A stretch of DNA of 64,000 nucleotides from Acanthornis magna. Taxonomy: Eukaryota; Chordata; Aves; Passeriformes; Acanthizidae. The stretch's first letter is position 1. Every line of letters starts with the position of its first letter. The notes under the pieces were generated by a model. The model ran no database searches, had not been told where the DNA came from, and saw only the letters and a program-made list of their open reading frames with translations. Below are positions 12,791-26,089 of the stretch, piece by piece. Location: NCBI GenBank assembly GCA_036785705.1, contig JAWUZG010000084.1:8011501-8075500 (forward strand). Direction: 5' to 3'. Both the position numbers and the translations under genes were made by a program.

Positions 12791-13969
12791 GTTCTGTCAG
12801 GTCTTTAGTAAGTATGGCTTGTTGGCAGAAATATGCTGAGGAGCTGAAATAAAACAAAGACTTTTCAACTGAAGCCATGATTAGCAATATTTTGCAAGAA
12901 ATAGTTGGGGAAGATTATTCATTGACCAAGGCAGTTTGGCAAGCATTTTGAGGAGTGTGGCTCTCAGCAGTGATCCACTGTAATGACTGTAAAGAGGTAT
13001 AAATAGCCCTACAACATCTCAAGAAAAGGGGCACAGTGACTCATCTTTGTGGTGGCCCTAAACAAGCCGTTTGTAATGCTGCTAATGGTACAGTTGAGAC
13101 AACATAGAGCAAACTGTGAAATCTGCTCAGGAAATTGGGTGACCGTGGGTGGATATTTTGTGTTGAATTCCATTCTGCCATTAATCTTTTTGATAAATTA
13201 AATATTTGGAAAAGTAGCCCACAGGACTTAAATGCTTTGCCAAAGCTCCTTGTTGTGGCTGACGAACTGTCAAAAGTTGAATGCTCCATGAATTTAGCCA
13301 ATGTTTCCTGTAAATGGTCAGTGCCATCAGGAATATAACCCCAGGCCAGACCGGGCAATTCTAATCTGATTTCCCTGCTTTATATTTTAAACCTCACTGT
13401 CTGGGGGCCTCCAGTCAAAAATCTGTCTTTCTTATATTTTACAGTCTTGGTTCTCAATGCAAATGTCCTGTGTCCAGATTTTAATTAATTAGCTTGGTTA
13501 CAGCTAATGTGTGAGTTGATGAAAATTAAAGATCACCCTTTGTCTGTTGGTCAGAAACAAGCATTAAACAGAAGCAGTTTCAGAATCTCTTAAGTGTTTG
13601 CTTTGGTATTTAATATATAGCTTGATTCACAATAACATTACAGATTTTTGTTGCTTTGTTAAAGTGCTAAAAAAAGCTATCATAGATTTGTATTTTTTAG
13701 GTTTCATAATGTAAAAGCTTTAGTCTCTCTCTTCTTGGATCACTTATAAAGTACGGATTCTTATTCTGACAACATGCTTAAAGATAGTACCTTTAGAAGA
13801 AAATATTTTGCCAGAAAATTTCAACTAAGTATTTTAAATGTTTCAAATTTTCAATATGGAAATTAGGAACACTGAGATGATAATTAATACCATTCATTCA
13901 ACAGCTCCTTATAAGTGCTTTGTGAACCTTTATTGGTTTTATTTGACTGAAGAATTGGTGATGATTGTT

Positions 13970-14060
13970 AGAACATTTACTTTGAAGCTTAAATTTAAAA
14001 AAAAAATTCCTTATGTCCCAAAATTCTAAAATTTTAAAAAAGAGAAAAAGAAAATTAGAA
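13970..14060. repeat. A/T-rich low-complexity stretch
   Basis: A-rich tracts (aaatttaaaaaaaaaattcc, attttaaaaaagagaaaaag) without a clear period. No function is visible. Confidence 0.5.
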
Positions 14061-14879
14061 TGCCCAAGATTCACAGAACATACGTACTTTTTCTTCCTCA
14101 TTTTCAGATCTGTTTATTTAATGACTGAGATGTTTTGATGGCTAAATATTGTAAAGTTCCCTGTATGTTCACACTGAAGTCTTGTAACTTCAAGGCAGCT
14201 ACACAACTTTTTATATTAGTAAAATTGCCAATGTAAAAAACATAATAAAAAAATCATTGAAGTTAACTAACAGCTTTTGCATTTTGACATCTAAAACGTA
14301 CTGCTTAGTATTTTGACTAGTTTGATAACCAATATGAACTGTACAGTATCTTTGTTTAAACAGGTGTAATCATTTTTAATAACCATTTATACACACTGAG
14401 AAACTACATTTTCTAGTTTGCAAAGTAGTAGCTCATTTTCTGTGTCCTGAGGCAATTAATTACAACTGTTTCAGTGTGAAAGTGGAAGTCAACATCGTTT
14501 AAACATATTAATGTGACTCAGTCTTATGGAGTTAGTAAGTCTGAAGTTTCTACATCAGGGTTTTCAGGCACTGATATGATTTTTTTTTTCATTGAAGAGT
14601 AAATTAATTGAACTGTTTGATTCAGCATTTCTTTTATAAGTAGCTTTTACTAGTCTTAACCAATTAATTTTTGTGAACTCTCAAGTTGAGTTTCCTCTGA
14701 ACATCTTTCATGGTTGAAGCTTTAGTCCTGAACTTGCACTAATTCTTGAAATCATAGCCCTTATGAGAAGCTAAAGCATAAATATATCCCTGAAGTTTAT
14801 GATACAAGACAAAAAGTCTTGAAGAAATAACTTCCTGTTTCCTATTTTGTTTTCCTGTTAAATACTAATAAAATACACT

Positions 14880-15612
14880 GTCCTGTTGGGTCATGAAACT
14901 CTCCTGCGGCACTACAGGCTGGGGGCAGAGTGACTGGAAAAGTGTCTGTCAGAAAAGGCCCTGGGGGTGCTGGTGGCAGCAGCTGGACATGAGCCAGCTG
15001 TGCCCAGGTGGCCAGGAAGGCCAAGGGCACCTGGCCTGGGTCAGCAATGGTGTGGCCAGCAGGACCAGGGCAGGGATTGTCCCCCTGCACTCAGCGCTGA
15101 GGCCACACCTCGAGTGCTGTGTCCAGTTCTGGGCCCCTCAGCTCAGGAAGGACATGGAGGGGCTGGAGCGAGTCCAGAGAACGGAGCTGGTGAAGGGTCT
15201 GGAGCACAAGTCCTGTGATGAGCAGCTGAGGGAGCTGGAGCTCAGCCTGGAGAAAAGGGGGCTCAGGTGGGACCTTATTGCTCTCTACAACCCCCTGAAA
15301 GGAGGCCGTAGCCAGGCTGGGGTTGTCCTCTTCTCCCAGGCAGCCAGCAATAGGATGAGAGGAGATGGCTTCAAGTCACCCCAGGGGAGGTTTAGATTGG
15401 ATATTAGGAAAAATATTTTCATAGACAGGGTTGTAAAGCATTGTAACAGGCTGCCCAGGGAAGCAGTGTAGCCATTATCCCTGGAAGTGTTCAAAAAACA
15501 TGTGGTTAGGGTACTTGAGGACATGGTTTGATGGTGAGCATGGTGGCAGTGGTAGGTTGAGGGTTGGACTTGATGATCTTAAAATTCTTTTCTAACATTA
15601 TGAATTCTGTAA
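14880..15612 (+). mobile_element. CR1 LINE, 5'-truncated, plus orientation, with ORF2 tail
   Basis: This is the longest young-type CR1 copy in the window. It runs from the tacaggctgggggcagagtg block to the degenerate 3' tail (cttgatgatcttaaaattct). An open frame at 14893-15471 still encodes much of the C-terminal tail of the CR1 ORF2 protein. Recognisable blocks are [43 protein letters not shown] and RFRLDIRKN. The reverse transcriptase core and endonuclease are missing, so it cannot be autonomous. The region is GC-rich compared with the intron around it, as expected for CR1. Confidence 0.93.
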
Positions 15613-15842
15613 TTGTAACTGGACTTGGTAAAGAACTTTTGCTCTCTTATCACAGATGTCTGTTTTCCAGGTTTTCTGACCTTCTTTTTGGATATATTTC
15701 TCTAGGGTAATTTATTTGGGATATAACCCTCTATTGAATTTTGACCTTAATGTAAATGGAGACAAAATCATGTATGTACACATAGTATAAGTGTGCACAC
15801 ATTGTCATTTGCTTCAAATACCTTTCTGTCATGCAATCATTC

Positions 15843-16213
15843 ATAAAATCATAGAATGGTTTGGGTTGGAAGGGGCCTAAAAGTTCTTCTAGCTCCTCTG
15901 CCTGCCATGGACACAGACACCTTCCACTAGACCAGTGTAGCCTCGAGCACTTCCAGGGATGGGGCAGCCACAGCTTCTCTGAGCACCCTGTGCCGGGGCC
16001 TCACCACCCTCACAGCAAAGAATTTCTTCCAAATATCTAACCTAAACCTGCTCTTGCTCATTTTGAAGCGCTTTCCCCTTGTCCAGTCACTACAGCTCCT
16101 GATGGATTCCCTTCTCTGGCTTCCCTGTAGGCCTCTTTCACATACTGGAAGGCTGCTATGAGGTCTCCATGCAACCTTCTCCAGGCTCAACAGCCTCAAC
16201 TTTGTCAGCCTGA
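15843..16213 (-). mobile_element. CR1 LINE 3' fragment, minus orientation
   Basis: It starts with the inverted tail (aatcatagaatggtttgggt) and passes through ccatggacacagacaccttc. It ends near ttctccaggctcaacagcct, the inverted 'SLEKR' region of ORF2. On the minus strand a 90-codon frame (15927-16199) keeps the RFRLDIWKKFF-type ORF2 tail. It faces the plus-strand CR1 that ends about 230 bases upstream. Confidence 0.92.
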
Positions 16214-19200
16214 AATGCTCATTGTTAGTATCTTTGAATTTGTTGACTTATTTCAGTGAAATTTAACAGAAGATAAACATCCCATTCCAAGTTGCCAGGT
16301 AATCCAGCCAGTCATAAGACAAAAGTTCCAAGGATTTCATCATTTGTGCTCCTCACAGAGGTACTTACCCCTTTCACTGAAAAAGTATGTTTATTGTCCT
16401 GACACTCCTAGTTGAGATGCTTGTTCAAATTTTGGGAAGATGATCTTCTGCATAGTGAAACATGTCAGTGTATTTCCTGTGATCTTATAGGACTTAAATT
16501 GTTGCTCTTCAGTCTTCGCCAGTTATGGAAAAGAGCTGTCTAGGAATGACAGCTCCGCGATAAATGAAATGCTGACTTATTTATTGGCTAGTTTATTTAT
16601 GCTCTGAGCCTTTCTCACAGAGACTAGAACTTCTTTTTCAGTGTAGCAAGGTACTAGATAGGAATGGCAATGGCCATTATTTGGAGGAGGAGCTCGAACA
16701 AGTTTTGACCTGGCATGAGGCCTGATTCACTGCTGCTGCTGGGATGGGAAAGAAAGTTGTCTCGCTGGTATTTTATTTTGTGTTGTATCTGTTCAGAAAT
16801 AAAAGGATAGGTTGCAGTCTATTCTTGTGGAGCCCTGAGTCATGAAATGGACAGCAGATAAAGGATGAAGAAAAGAAGCTTGCTTTTCAAGCAAAAGATG
16901 AGTTTTCATAGAATTTCTTTTCACCGAATGACCAGAAAGCAGGAAGTTTTAATAACATTGAGTACAACTCATTTTCCTGTCTTTTCTGATGCTCAGAGTT
17001 ATTTTTGCCCCTCTAAGAAAAGGAATGTATGTATTTGTGAAGAATGTTTGTCATTGTATCTCCAAATTCACATTTTGTTTGCAGATAAGAAGGTTTTTAT
17101 GTTTACAGTTTATTATATTGCTCATATGCATGTGCCATCTGTTTAGGTGAAGTGATGTTTTTGTTTGTTTTGAAATCAACTAGCTAACATTCATGAAGGA
17201 GAGGGCAAAGAAGTGAAAAGATACTTACTTAAAACTTGGCCATTTCCAGGAGCAGTTATTAGAACAACAAAATTAATCTCCCAGTAAGTCTTACCTCTTC
17301 GTGGGTCACAAAGCTGGCATTGTGGGAGCATAATTCTGACTAGAATTCTGTGTAGTGCGTGCTTAGTGCATGGGCTGCATTTCTGGTAACAACTGGACAT
17401 TTGTTTCTGGCTCTTTCCTTTCTATCCCAAGCCATATTTAAAAGATTATCCAGGTGGCTTCTGAACGACTCTGTTTGGGAGGTTTACCAGCACTGGGGCT
17501 TGGGAGAACAGTCTCCTGTTGCTGCCCTCCATAGAAGCACGGTTGAACTGTGTTCTAGTCCCTCAAAAATTCTCAAAGTACAGTAGTTTGAGCAGCGAGT
17601 TGTTCCCTTCAGCACCTTGATTGGCTCCAGACACAGCAGCAGCAAAGCGATGCTTTGTTTTCCAAGGGGGTTAGAAGACTGGCAACTCAGTTTTCAGCTG
17701 TCATGATGAGAGGTGTGATGGCAAGTAAATTCAGAGCTCTGGAAAAGTTGACCTAGAGCCCAGGTACAGGCATATAAATCAGAAATCAAGTTGAGGCAAT
17801 TTCTGAACTCTATCTGAACCAATGAGTGAGGCATTGCTCAGTGTAGTAGAGCCATTATTTTCTTCCAATTCTCTCTGCTTCACTTCCAGATAAACTACTT
17901 AGACCTTTGGATGGTGTTGAAATGTTTCAGTTTGGGATCATATAGCTGTTCTTGGCCCAAATTGTCTCCAGACTTTATCCAGAGACAATATTCTTTAGGG
18001 GTGCATTGGAACCACAGAGCTTTCTCCCACTCCTGATAGAAGACCAAAAAATACTGAGATGAATAAAACCAGTCGTTACCTGCTTCAGATCAAGTTGGTT
18101 TTACTTGTTCCTTCTGCTTGTTTTGGTTTTAGAGAATTGGTAAAACTACATGTCAGGAAGCAAGTATTTAAAAAGAGAAGTTTACCCCTGTTTACTGCTT
18201 TTTCTGTTGTTTTTCCAATTTGCATATGGATGGGGGGTTTTTTTGAGTGGAGTGCAGGGGAAGTGTTCCTGATTTTGATCACTTCCATTTGATATAACGT
18301 ATAATCCAGTTAGCCTTCCTAAATTTATAGTAGTACCTGTATTAGGCAGATTGTGTTCTCTTTCCATGCAGGGTGTGTTTTTTTTTTTTTTTGGTTTTTT
18401 GTTTTGTTTTGTTTTGTTTTGTTTTGTTTTTGTTTTGTTTTTTAACCTGTAGATGTGTGCAGCAAAAACCTGTGATAAATGCACACAAACCCTCAGGTCT
18501 GAGTAACTAATTACAGTTCAGGGGTTGAGAGGGACTGCGGAATGTGGGGTTTCCTATTGGAAATATCTCAAAAGAATAAGAAAATAAGCATTCATAAGGG
18601 TTTTGTAATATTGGCTCAAATTATTCACTGTTCTCCTCTGCAGTGTCCTTTTTTTGGCCACTCTAGTTTTAGCTTCTTCCTTCATGTTTTCTCAGAGGCA
18701 GCAGGAGGAATGTGAGCACAAAGGATACAGACTCCCTCTGTTATGGTGTCTAACATTACAGTGCATTCCTATTAGGCCCAGCTCTGATGAGAAAACTGCT
18801 TCGTTTCCATAGACTGAAGCTGGAGAATGCTTACTAGAGGTATAATACGTGTATCTAGCACTTTAAATACCATTTAAAAAACTTGTATAGATTATGAATA
18901 TTTTTCCTATTCAATAAATTCCCAGAAGTGTAACAAGTGGTCAGAAAGTTTATAGTATGTTGTTATAGAATGGGAGGTATCAGGCTACTCAGCGTTTGGG
19001 CTTTGCTTGTAAATGACACTAGTCTAGTAAATAAGCCTGTTCATGTAGTTTTCACACACTTTTTTAAAAATTAAAATTCCGTAATTGTAAAGTTCAGGTT
19101 ATTTGGGAAGTTGTCTTGAGCAGCTTTGCATCTGTGTATTTATGTTTGTTTTTCAGGATTTTCTAAATAATTTTTCTACTGACTTATTTAAAATACAGCA

Positions 19201-19690
19201 CTTTTAAGTTCCTTAAATACTAGACTTCCTAAGCAGTTGACTACTTAGAAAATAGTGATGGAATGATTATTTCTATTGGTGCAGGTTGTTTTGTGAGATC
19301 TTTTGTTTTCGTGCTGTGGGAACAACAGGGCTTTGTCCCTGTAAAGACTTACCCAATAAAGTTGTTACTTTTTTGGGATTTGAATTTTCATTTGCAGATT
19401 ATACAGAAGTGAAAGAAGCTCAAAGCTCACATTCCAAAACTGATGGAACTGACAACTACTTTTTTTTTCTGGACAGAGTGAAAATTGTACCGTTGAAATT
19501 TAAAAAAATACATCTATTGCTCTTGGTATTCACCAAAAGGTATTTGAGCAGACAAGCATTCTTGGAAAGCCCCGTGAATTTTTCAAGAAGCTCTTTTGTA
19601 GCTTACATTTATAAATTTGTATCTCTTTTCCTGAAGCTCTGGTGAGCCCTGCATACTTCATTCTTTTTCAATTGTAAACATAGTTTCGGT
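16214..19690. other. Intronic sequence with a GTTTT repeat
   Basis: AT-rich unique sequence. Its only clear feature is the T-run and GTTTT pentamer array at 18378-18442. Small imperfect stem sequences occur (attgtctc/gagacaat near 17961-17989) but are not remarkable in length. Confidence 0.45.
18378..18442. repeat. T run plus (GTTTT)n microsatellite
   Basis: A T run of about 15 bases is followed by roughly ten GTTTT units with minor length variation. A typical unstable simple repeat. Confidence 0.9.
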
Positions 19691-19701
19691 ACTACCACTT
19701 T

Positions 19702-19747
19702 TGCACCAAACGCGGTTCCTAAGCGACTGCTGACGTCAGTTGGTGCA
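19702..19747. promoter_or_regulatory. Palindromic CRE within a small inverted repeat (candidate)
   Basis: A full cAMP response element, TGACGTCA (19731-19738), sits inside the 10-base palindrome ctgacgtcag. It is flanked by an 8-base inverted repeat, tgcaccaa at 19702 and ttggtgca at 19740. Several CpGs (aacgcggt, aagcgact) lie between. CREB/ATF proteins bind the full palindrome. PDE3B hydrolyses cAMP, so a cAMP-driven feedback enhancer would make sense, but occupancy is inference. Confidence 0.4.
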
Positions 19748-20737
19748 GCACAAGAAGGTTTGTGTGTTTATCTGCTGTGGGCAGACTCTTAGAAAAGACG
19801 AAAGTATGTAACTAGATTAGACCAAAGAGATTACTGCTTTAAATAAGCATACGTACTGTTTGCAATGCCTTCTTATTATTTTTCTTTTCTTTTCTTTTTT
19901 TTAAAGTGTATTTTATTTTGATTAGCAGTTGTATATGCCACAGTATCTGGTTTGCAGGAGATGATAAGGAGGGGTATATATTCTCTTCACTATTGCTTTA
20001 AAGGGGCAGCTGCTTTACTTTTTTTCTGCAGCACTGTTAAAATGAGAATTTAAAAGGAGTGTGTGTCATAACATGAAGCTTTCACGTACCTGATCTCAAG
20101 GTTAGAAATAGAACTGTTAGAAACGAAAACAGGTTTGCAATTTCCAGTTTAAGTGAAGCATATTTACTTAGAGATTTTTGGCCAGAGTCTATATGTTTGG
20201 AAAAACTGGAATTATACTCTTGGAATATTTTACTGCATGCCTTTGTGTCAAATAAAGTTGGAGTGGAGCTGGCTAAAATACCTTTGCAAATTTTTTTTGT
20301 ACTTCAATATACTCTCAGCACACCCGCAATGAATAGAAATTATTTGTAGCAAAACCTCTTTGTATGAAATTTTTTTAATAAAAGTTGAGGGACTGCAGTC
20401 ATGGTAGGCCAAAAAGTGAAGCTTTTGTAGTAGTAGTAGTACTGAGTGGCATAATAAGGCAGGAAGAAAGACAACAAGCATAGAATATCCTCTTCAGGTC
20501 GAAGAATTGAAGCAGCAACTTTCAGAACAAAATAAAGGCTAAGAGCAAGTGCTCCAAATGAACTTGAATCAGATTAAAATTTTTAAAAAGTGCCTGTGGG
20601 ACACAGGAGGACATTAACAAGCATAAAGGTGAAAAGGTCAAGGTAAATAAGGTCCAGTTTGAACGTGGCTGTAGTGATGGTCTTGCCAATCTTGAATGCC
20701 CCATCCATCTTTTACGTATCCTGTACTGTTATACTGT

Positions 20738-21063
20738 GCTATCCTCTCCTGCCTTGAGGACCTCCTTGGATGGAGACTGCACAGCTTCTCTGGGCATTCT
20801 GCTTCACCTTGTCTCACTGCTTGTGCCTCTACATAGTAAGAAATTTTTTCCTCACCTCTAGTCTGAAGTGCTTGTCTCAGCATTGCCTCTAATCTTCCCT
20901 CTCTGCGCCGCAGAGTACAGCCTGGCTTTGTTGCTGTGATAGCCTCTTGTCAGACACTGGCAGGCTGCTCTTAAGTCCCCGAAGCCCAAAAGCCATCACT
21001 TCTCCAGCCTGGATGAGCCCAGCTCCCCCAGCCTCTCCTCAGAGGGTAGGTTCTCCACTCCCT
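20738..21063 (-). mobile_element. CR1 LINE 3' fragment, minus orientation, diverged
   Basis: Recognisable inverted CR1 segments appear in order: ttggatggagactgcacagc, cttctctgggcattctgctt, aagtccccgaagccc and ccagcctctcctcagagg. The outer tail is heavily mutated, so this is an older copy than those at 14.9 or 42.1 kb. Confidence 0.8.
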
Positions 21064-24000
21064 TTAACCACATTCTTACTGTAAGATTTTTTTCCCAATT
21101 TCCAATAGGAAATGTAGAGTTAGGAAATGACATTTAATTTAGTAAACTGTTCTTAAACAACAGGTGAAGTTGCTTGTGAGTTTCATTGGTATTAAAGCAT
21201 AAAAATATCTCAGATTAAGAGTTCATTTATCTTAATATTCTGTCTCTAATCTCTGATCTTTGTCGAAGGTCAAGTTTAACATCTGTTTGTAACAGTTAAA
21301 TATCTTTTACATCCTTGACTTGAAGATGTCATGTTAAACAGACTTTTGGGGCTGAAAGATGGGTTAGAACTTTTTCTGTCTGTCCAATGCATCTGCCTGT
21401 TACTGCAGTGTCTCTAGAAGCAGCACACCAAGGGAAAAATCAATAAAAACTATAATCACAAGTTGCTGCTTATCATCTTCCCGTCCATTGCAAGAGCTAA
21501 TGTGCAATTAAATGCATTAAAGGTCATGGGGGAAAAGAAAGTAGCTGTAATCAGGAGCCAATGGAAAGATAAAAATATGATCACATATGATACACTTCTT
21601 TCTTTTCTCCCATACCACCTTCCTACACTCTCCCAACTTCCACCTGTTTTCAGCTCGGGGGACTTTCTGATGTCGTTTAGCTATTTAGTTGCAAGTGCTG
21701 TTCCGTCTCCTTTTCAATGTATGGACATTTCCTCCTTTGTTCAGTTTTCTTTTGAATTTATTTGAACTCCCTGCATCCTTTGATAAAGCAGGTTATTTCC
21801 TACCTGTTAGGGAAGGAAATAGGTCTCTTTCTGGTGTGGACTGGCTGGTTCCTAGCTCATGCTAATGGCTTCTGGTTCTTTTGTTGTAAAAAAGTGCTCT
21901 AATGTGTTTAAATTTCTGCTGACCTGTTCCTTGGGCAGAATTTGCAACAATCATCACTTCATTGTAGCAAGGTGCATGACATCTAGCAATGACAATAACT
22001 CATTTGTTTAAAAATTATTTTAAGGTGATTTAGAAACCCTCTTGACACATCAAACTTTGTGAGTTGTTGTATTATTAGGCTGAATATATTGCAGTAATAC
22101 ACAGCTTTTCTGTCTCCTGAAGGTTAATAGCTATTTGCCATTAGGATTTTTTTGTCGCAGCCTGATGCAGCTCAAAGTTCTGCCCAATGATTGCAGATGC
22201 TCTTGTGGAAAACCCCTGGAGACAAAAGAAGAGCAGAAAAATCCACTCACTGAGCTATGATAACATGCTATTGCATTAATTTCCTTTTGCAGGGAATGTT
22301 GTTGATTTGGTGTTGTGAGAGCAGTTGGAATGACCTCAACTGTCTTTACATAATTCCAGAGAAATGGGTGCACCTTGGAGATATGGATTGGGTTTTTGCA
22401 AGTATTTGTTCTGCTCTTGTTTGCAGAGAGCAAATTTTTTAAGATTTTGTGAATAAACGGATTATTCAGAAAGTTATTCTTTCATTGCCAGTGAGTTCAA
22501 AACGGAGTTGCAGCTGATCCAAAAAAACAGGTCTATAGACAGAAAAAGGTTGCTGTTTCCTTGTTAAGTCATGTTAACAGTAAAAATAATAATTAAATAC
22601 TTTAAAAAGAAACTCATTCCTTATAACTAATGATCTTTTAACTGTCCTGTTTCAAAATGTTGCTCTGGGATGCTATACAAAAGAAATTTAATTTCTATAA
22701 TGTTTTTTTCAATGAAGATCTTTAATTTTTGAACAATTTAGGCTGTTACTGTAACCTTTTCTTGAATTAAGGGTATAAAATATTAAAACTAAATTTTCAA
22801 GAACACCTGTGACTTAACCATAATTATTTTAAATTGAGACAAAGCAACAGGCTTTTATTATATTTCTTAATTGCACTACAACCTGTAACAACCATTCTTG
22901 TCTCAGGTTTCTTAGTTACCATCCTTTATGTTATGTTAGTTTGTGAAACTGTAACTGGGCTCTGATCCAAAACCTGCTCTCTTTAAATTTATAATAGACA
23001 AACTGAGAAGCATTTGCCCCTAGACTTGCAAGGATATCTATGCTGATTCTTTATAACCTTTTTATGACTTATTATTTGGTGGATTTTTTTAATAAGGAAG
23101 TAGAATAATTTAGGAAGATGTGTGTGGTGTGAGATGCTAGAAATTAAGTAATCTTTCACTGGTAATTGGCTAACAGTGAGATTTTATTTTCGTTTATATG
23201 AAGATTAAGAAAATATACATTTGATATTTGATCCTGTAAATGTCTTCTTCCTAGATATAAAGTAATTTATATTCAGATATAAAGTTGAACAATTATAAAG
23301 CTATTGTCTTTTATTTCAGCTGTAAAGTTGAACAATTGTAAAGCTATTGTCTTCAGAACCACCTTGAAATGCTAGGAGGCTTCAACAGATACACCTTGGG
23401 TTCGGTTAGCGTGTTAGACAATTAATAGGAAAGTTGGCTAATAGGGTGCATTTATAACGTTGCAAATCAAATATATTTGTATGTAAGTGCTGAAGGCAAT
23501 TTTTGTCTCTGTAGCCCAGAATAAACATTTCTGTGAGGAATAGGTTGCATATGGCTGCCAAAAAAAGGAGAAAGGTTTGTACATAAGCTAGGTATGGCTG
23601 AAAGAATCAGTTTCAACTCAGTATGTTACTGCCTGGTGTAGTCCTTGGGGGAATTTGGATATGTGGGCTTTATTTTTTTATTTCCATTTGCCTTGTTCTT
23701 TCTTGGATGCACTCATTTTAATGTGGTGCTTCTAGAGTGGATTCATAGCATATTTTGGGAAATATTAGTTATTCTCTTTCTGTCCTTGATAGCTTTGCCT
23801 TATTCCAGAAACTGACCATTCTTCTTGGCCAAATTATCGGTTCTCTTATGTGTCGTACATCAGTTGTTCCCAAACTGCTTGGGATGACCACTGGTTGTCA
23901 TCCTGCTTTGGGTAACAGCGGTTGCAAAGGGAATTCCACCCCTGGTGTAAAAGCTTAACTGCTCATTAACGTCTGGAGTCCTAACCTGAGGAGAAATGAG

Positions 24001-26089
24001 GCTTGAAATGGAACTTATCACAAGGGAAATAAAATTGGCAGCTACTCCATTTGGTATAAAGGTGAGACTGGGACACGGGATAATGTTTATTCTTTCATAG
24101 AAAACATCTGCTATTGACACACTACAACTCTATGACCCCTTGAGGTTCCTTTCAAGCAGAATGATCCTGGAAGACTGTACCTGTTGGTGTGAAGTTTTGT
24201 GTAGACACAGCTAACTAGTGCAGGTACTGCTGAGGGCATGTTTGCAGTAGCACATAATTCTTCTCAGGCTGTGAATCCTGGGAAAGGAGCTGAGCAAATA
24301 TTTAAGTATTGAGTCAATGTTGAACTCCAGCCACTCAGTGGCTACTGAGCTAGTACTGCCTAAGCTTTTTAGCTTATAGTTCTCTGTTTTTCTAGCATGC
24401 TCCTTGCTAGCTTTATGAATGAACTAGAAACATCTCGGTACCTTTGATGGCTGCTCATAACTCTTCTGGCCGTATTTCATTACATATCCCATCTTTCTGT
24501 TCACGGGATTAAACTTGCAAAAAACCAGAGATCCTTATTGCTATAACCAGGACCTGGAACAGTCTGTTAGCTCACTGTGTTAATGTAAACTTATCAGCAA
24601 TGTATTAAATCTATGTTTCAGAAGGAGGTGGGAGCAGACTAAAAGTTTAGTGCTCTGAAAGAGGCATTTTAGATGCCTTTAAATTTTCTCACTCTGTAGC
24701 CCAGCAGTCATACAACTGTGTGTTCAGGTCACATTGTGTCTTTAAACATCTTTGTAACCTGAAAACTTCCGATAACACGGCACAAACTTCTAGTTGCTCT
24801 TACGTTTAACTCAGCATTTTGACTAAATCTTGTGAATTTTGGAGGAAAATGCTCAAACGTTTTAACTCTGTATTGCAATGCCTTCTGAGTTCCATATCTG
24901 TTGCCTTTAATGTCAATGACCAAATTCTTCAAAAATTAAACGTCTTGTGGATATTTTTAATTTACTTCACTTCTCCCTATTCTGATGTGAAACTCTTGTT
25001 GATTTTGGATGCTGCTGTTTAAGGTTGCTGAATTAAGTAATGATAGAATGACTTTTGAAGTATGTTTTGCTTTACAGCGTAAGACTGTGCCTTCCTTTAA
25101 AGAAGTGAGTATTAGAAATTTGTACCTCTTAAAGCGGGGAAAGAAGTGAGACCGTATGAATCTCGTCCTTCACTACATCCAAAGTGTGTAATAGGGTATG
25201 AATAAACGGCGCACATTCAGCTTTTCACAGAAACCCCCCCTGCAGCCCCCCTGCTACCAAAACCTTGCCACACAAACAGAGGTCCTGCTAGATGTCATTC
25301 TCCTCCATTAGAAGGGGGTGCTGACATCTCTTTTGAGACTCTGATTTTTTTGATGCTTGTTAATATCTTCCTTATTATAGGGGTTGAAGCAGCTGTTTGA
25401 TGGACTGGACCCACTAAGAAATCATTATTAAATGCTCTGTAACAGAAAAATATTCTCTGAAGGTCTCTAATAATTCCTCATTGTATTGTAGTACACTAGA
25501 TTTTTGTTATTGGGCTTAAAAAGTTGGATAGTCCCTTACACCAGGCTTTATTCAGGAAGTTAGAAATTAAGAGTGGTGTTATGGGTAGAAATAACACACT
25601 AGCATATTTTGAGTCTGAACAAAATAAAGAACACTATTGCCATTTTTTGCAAGTTGGCTTTCAGGTTTAATTAAGAATAGTGAAAATCTCACAAGCCTAA
25701 CGAATCCAGATATTTATAAATTGTTGGAGGTTGAGTTGGAGGTAATATTGATAGTAATTTTAATTGGGGATTTTTCTCCCCTCAGAGGTCTTGCATTTTG
25801 TGGTACCTTAAAAATTCTAAAACTACATGAATTAGATATATCTTTATGTAGATGTATCTTTATTGTGCTGATTTTGCATGAGAGTGGGGTGCTCAGATGA
25901 AATATTTAGATAACATCAAGGATTGTTTATTGGTGCAGCCAACCAGGAAAGGAAAGCCAATTGTTAACTTCTTCCTGAGGAATATTTAGGATCTCCTTCA
26001 AAATAGCAATCAGAGAACATTTCTATAATAATGATTGCAGTGTCAATCATCATTCAGAATTCATGTTGAAGCAGTGGAAAGCAAAATAT
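21064..26089. other. Intronic sequence with one tandem duplication
   Basis: AT-rich unique sequence with no CR1 or other element recognised. The one clear structure is the tandem duplication at 23272-23353. A small CpG cluster occurs near 25130-25210. Confidence 0.45.
23272..23353. repeat. Two-copy tandem duplication of 39 bases
   Basis: Copy 1 (23272-23310) and copy 2 (23315-23353) share 36 of 39 bases. Both carry ttcag, then taaagttgaacaatt, then taaagctattgtctt. They are separated by ttta, giving a period of 43. Confidence 0.9.

Noticed and set aside
19286..19645. 119-codon plus-strand open frame in intron 1
   Set aside because: No similarity to PDE3B or any family I know, no convincing splice sites.
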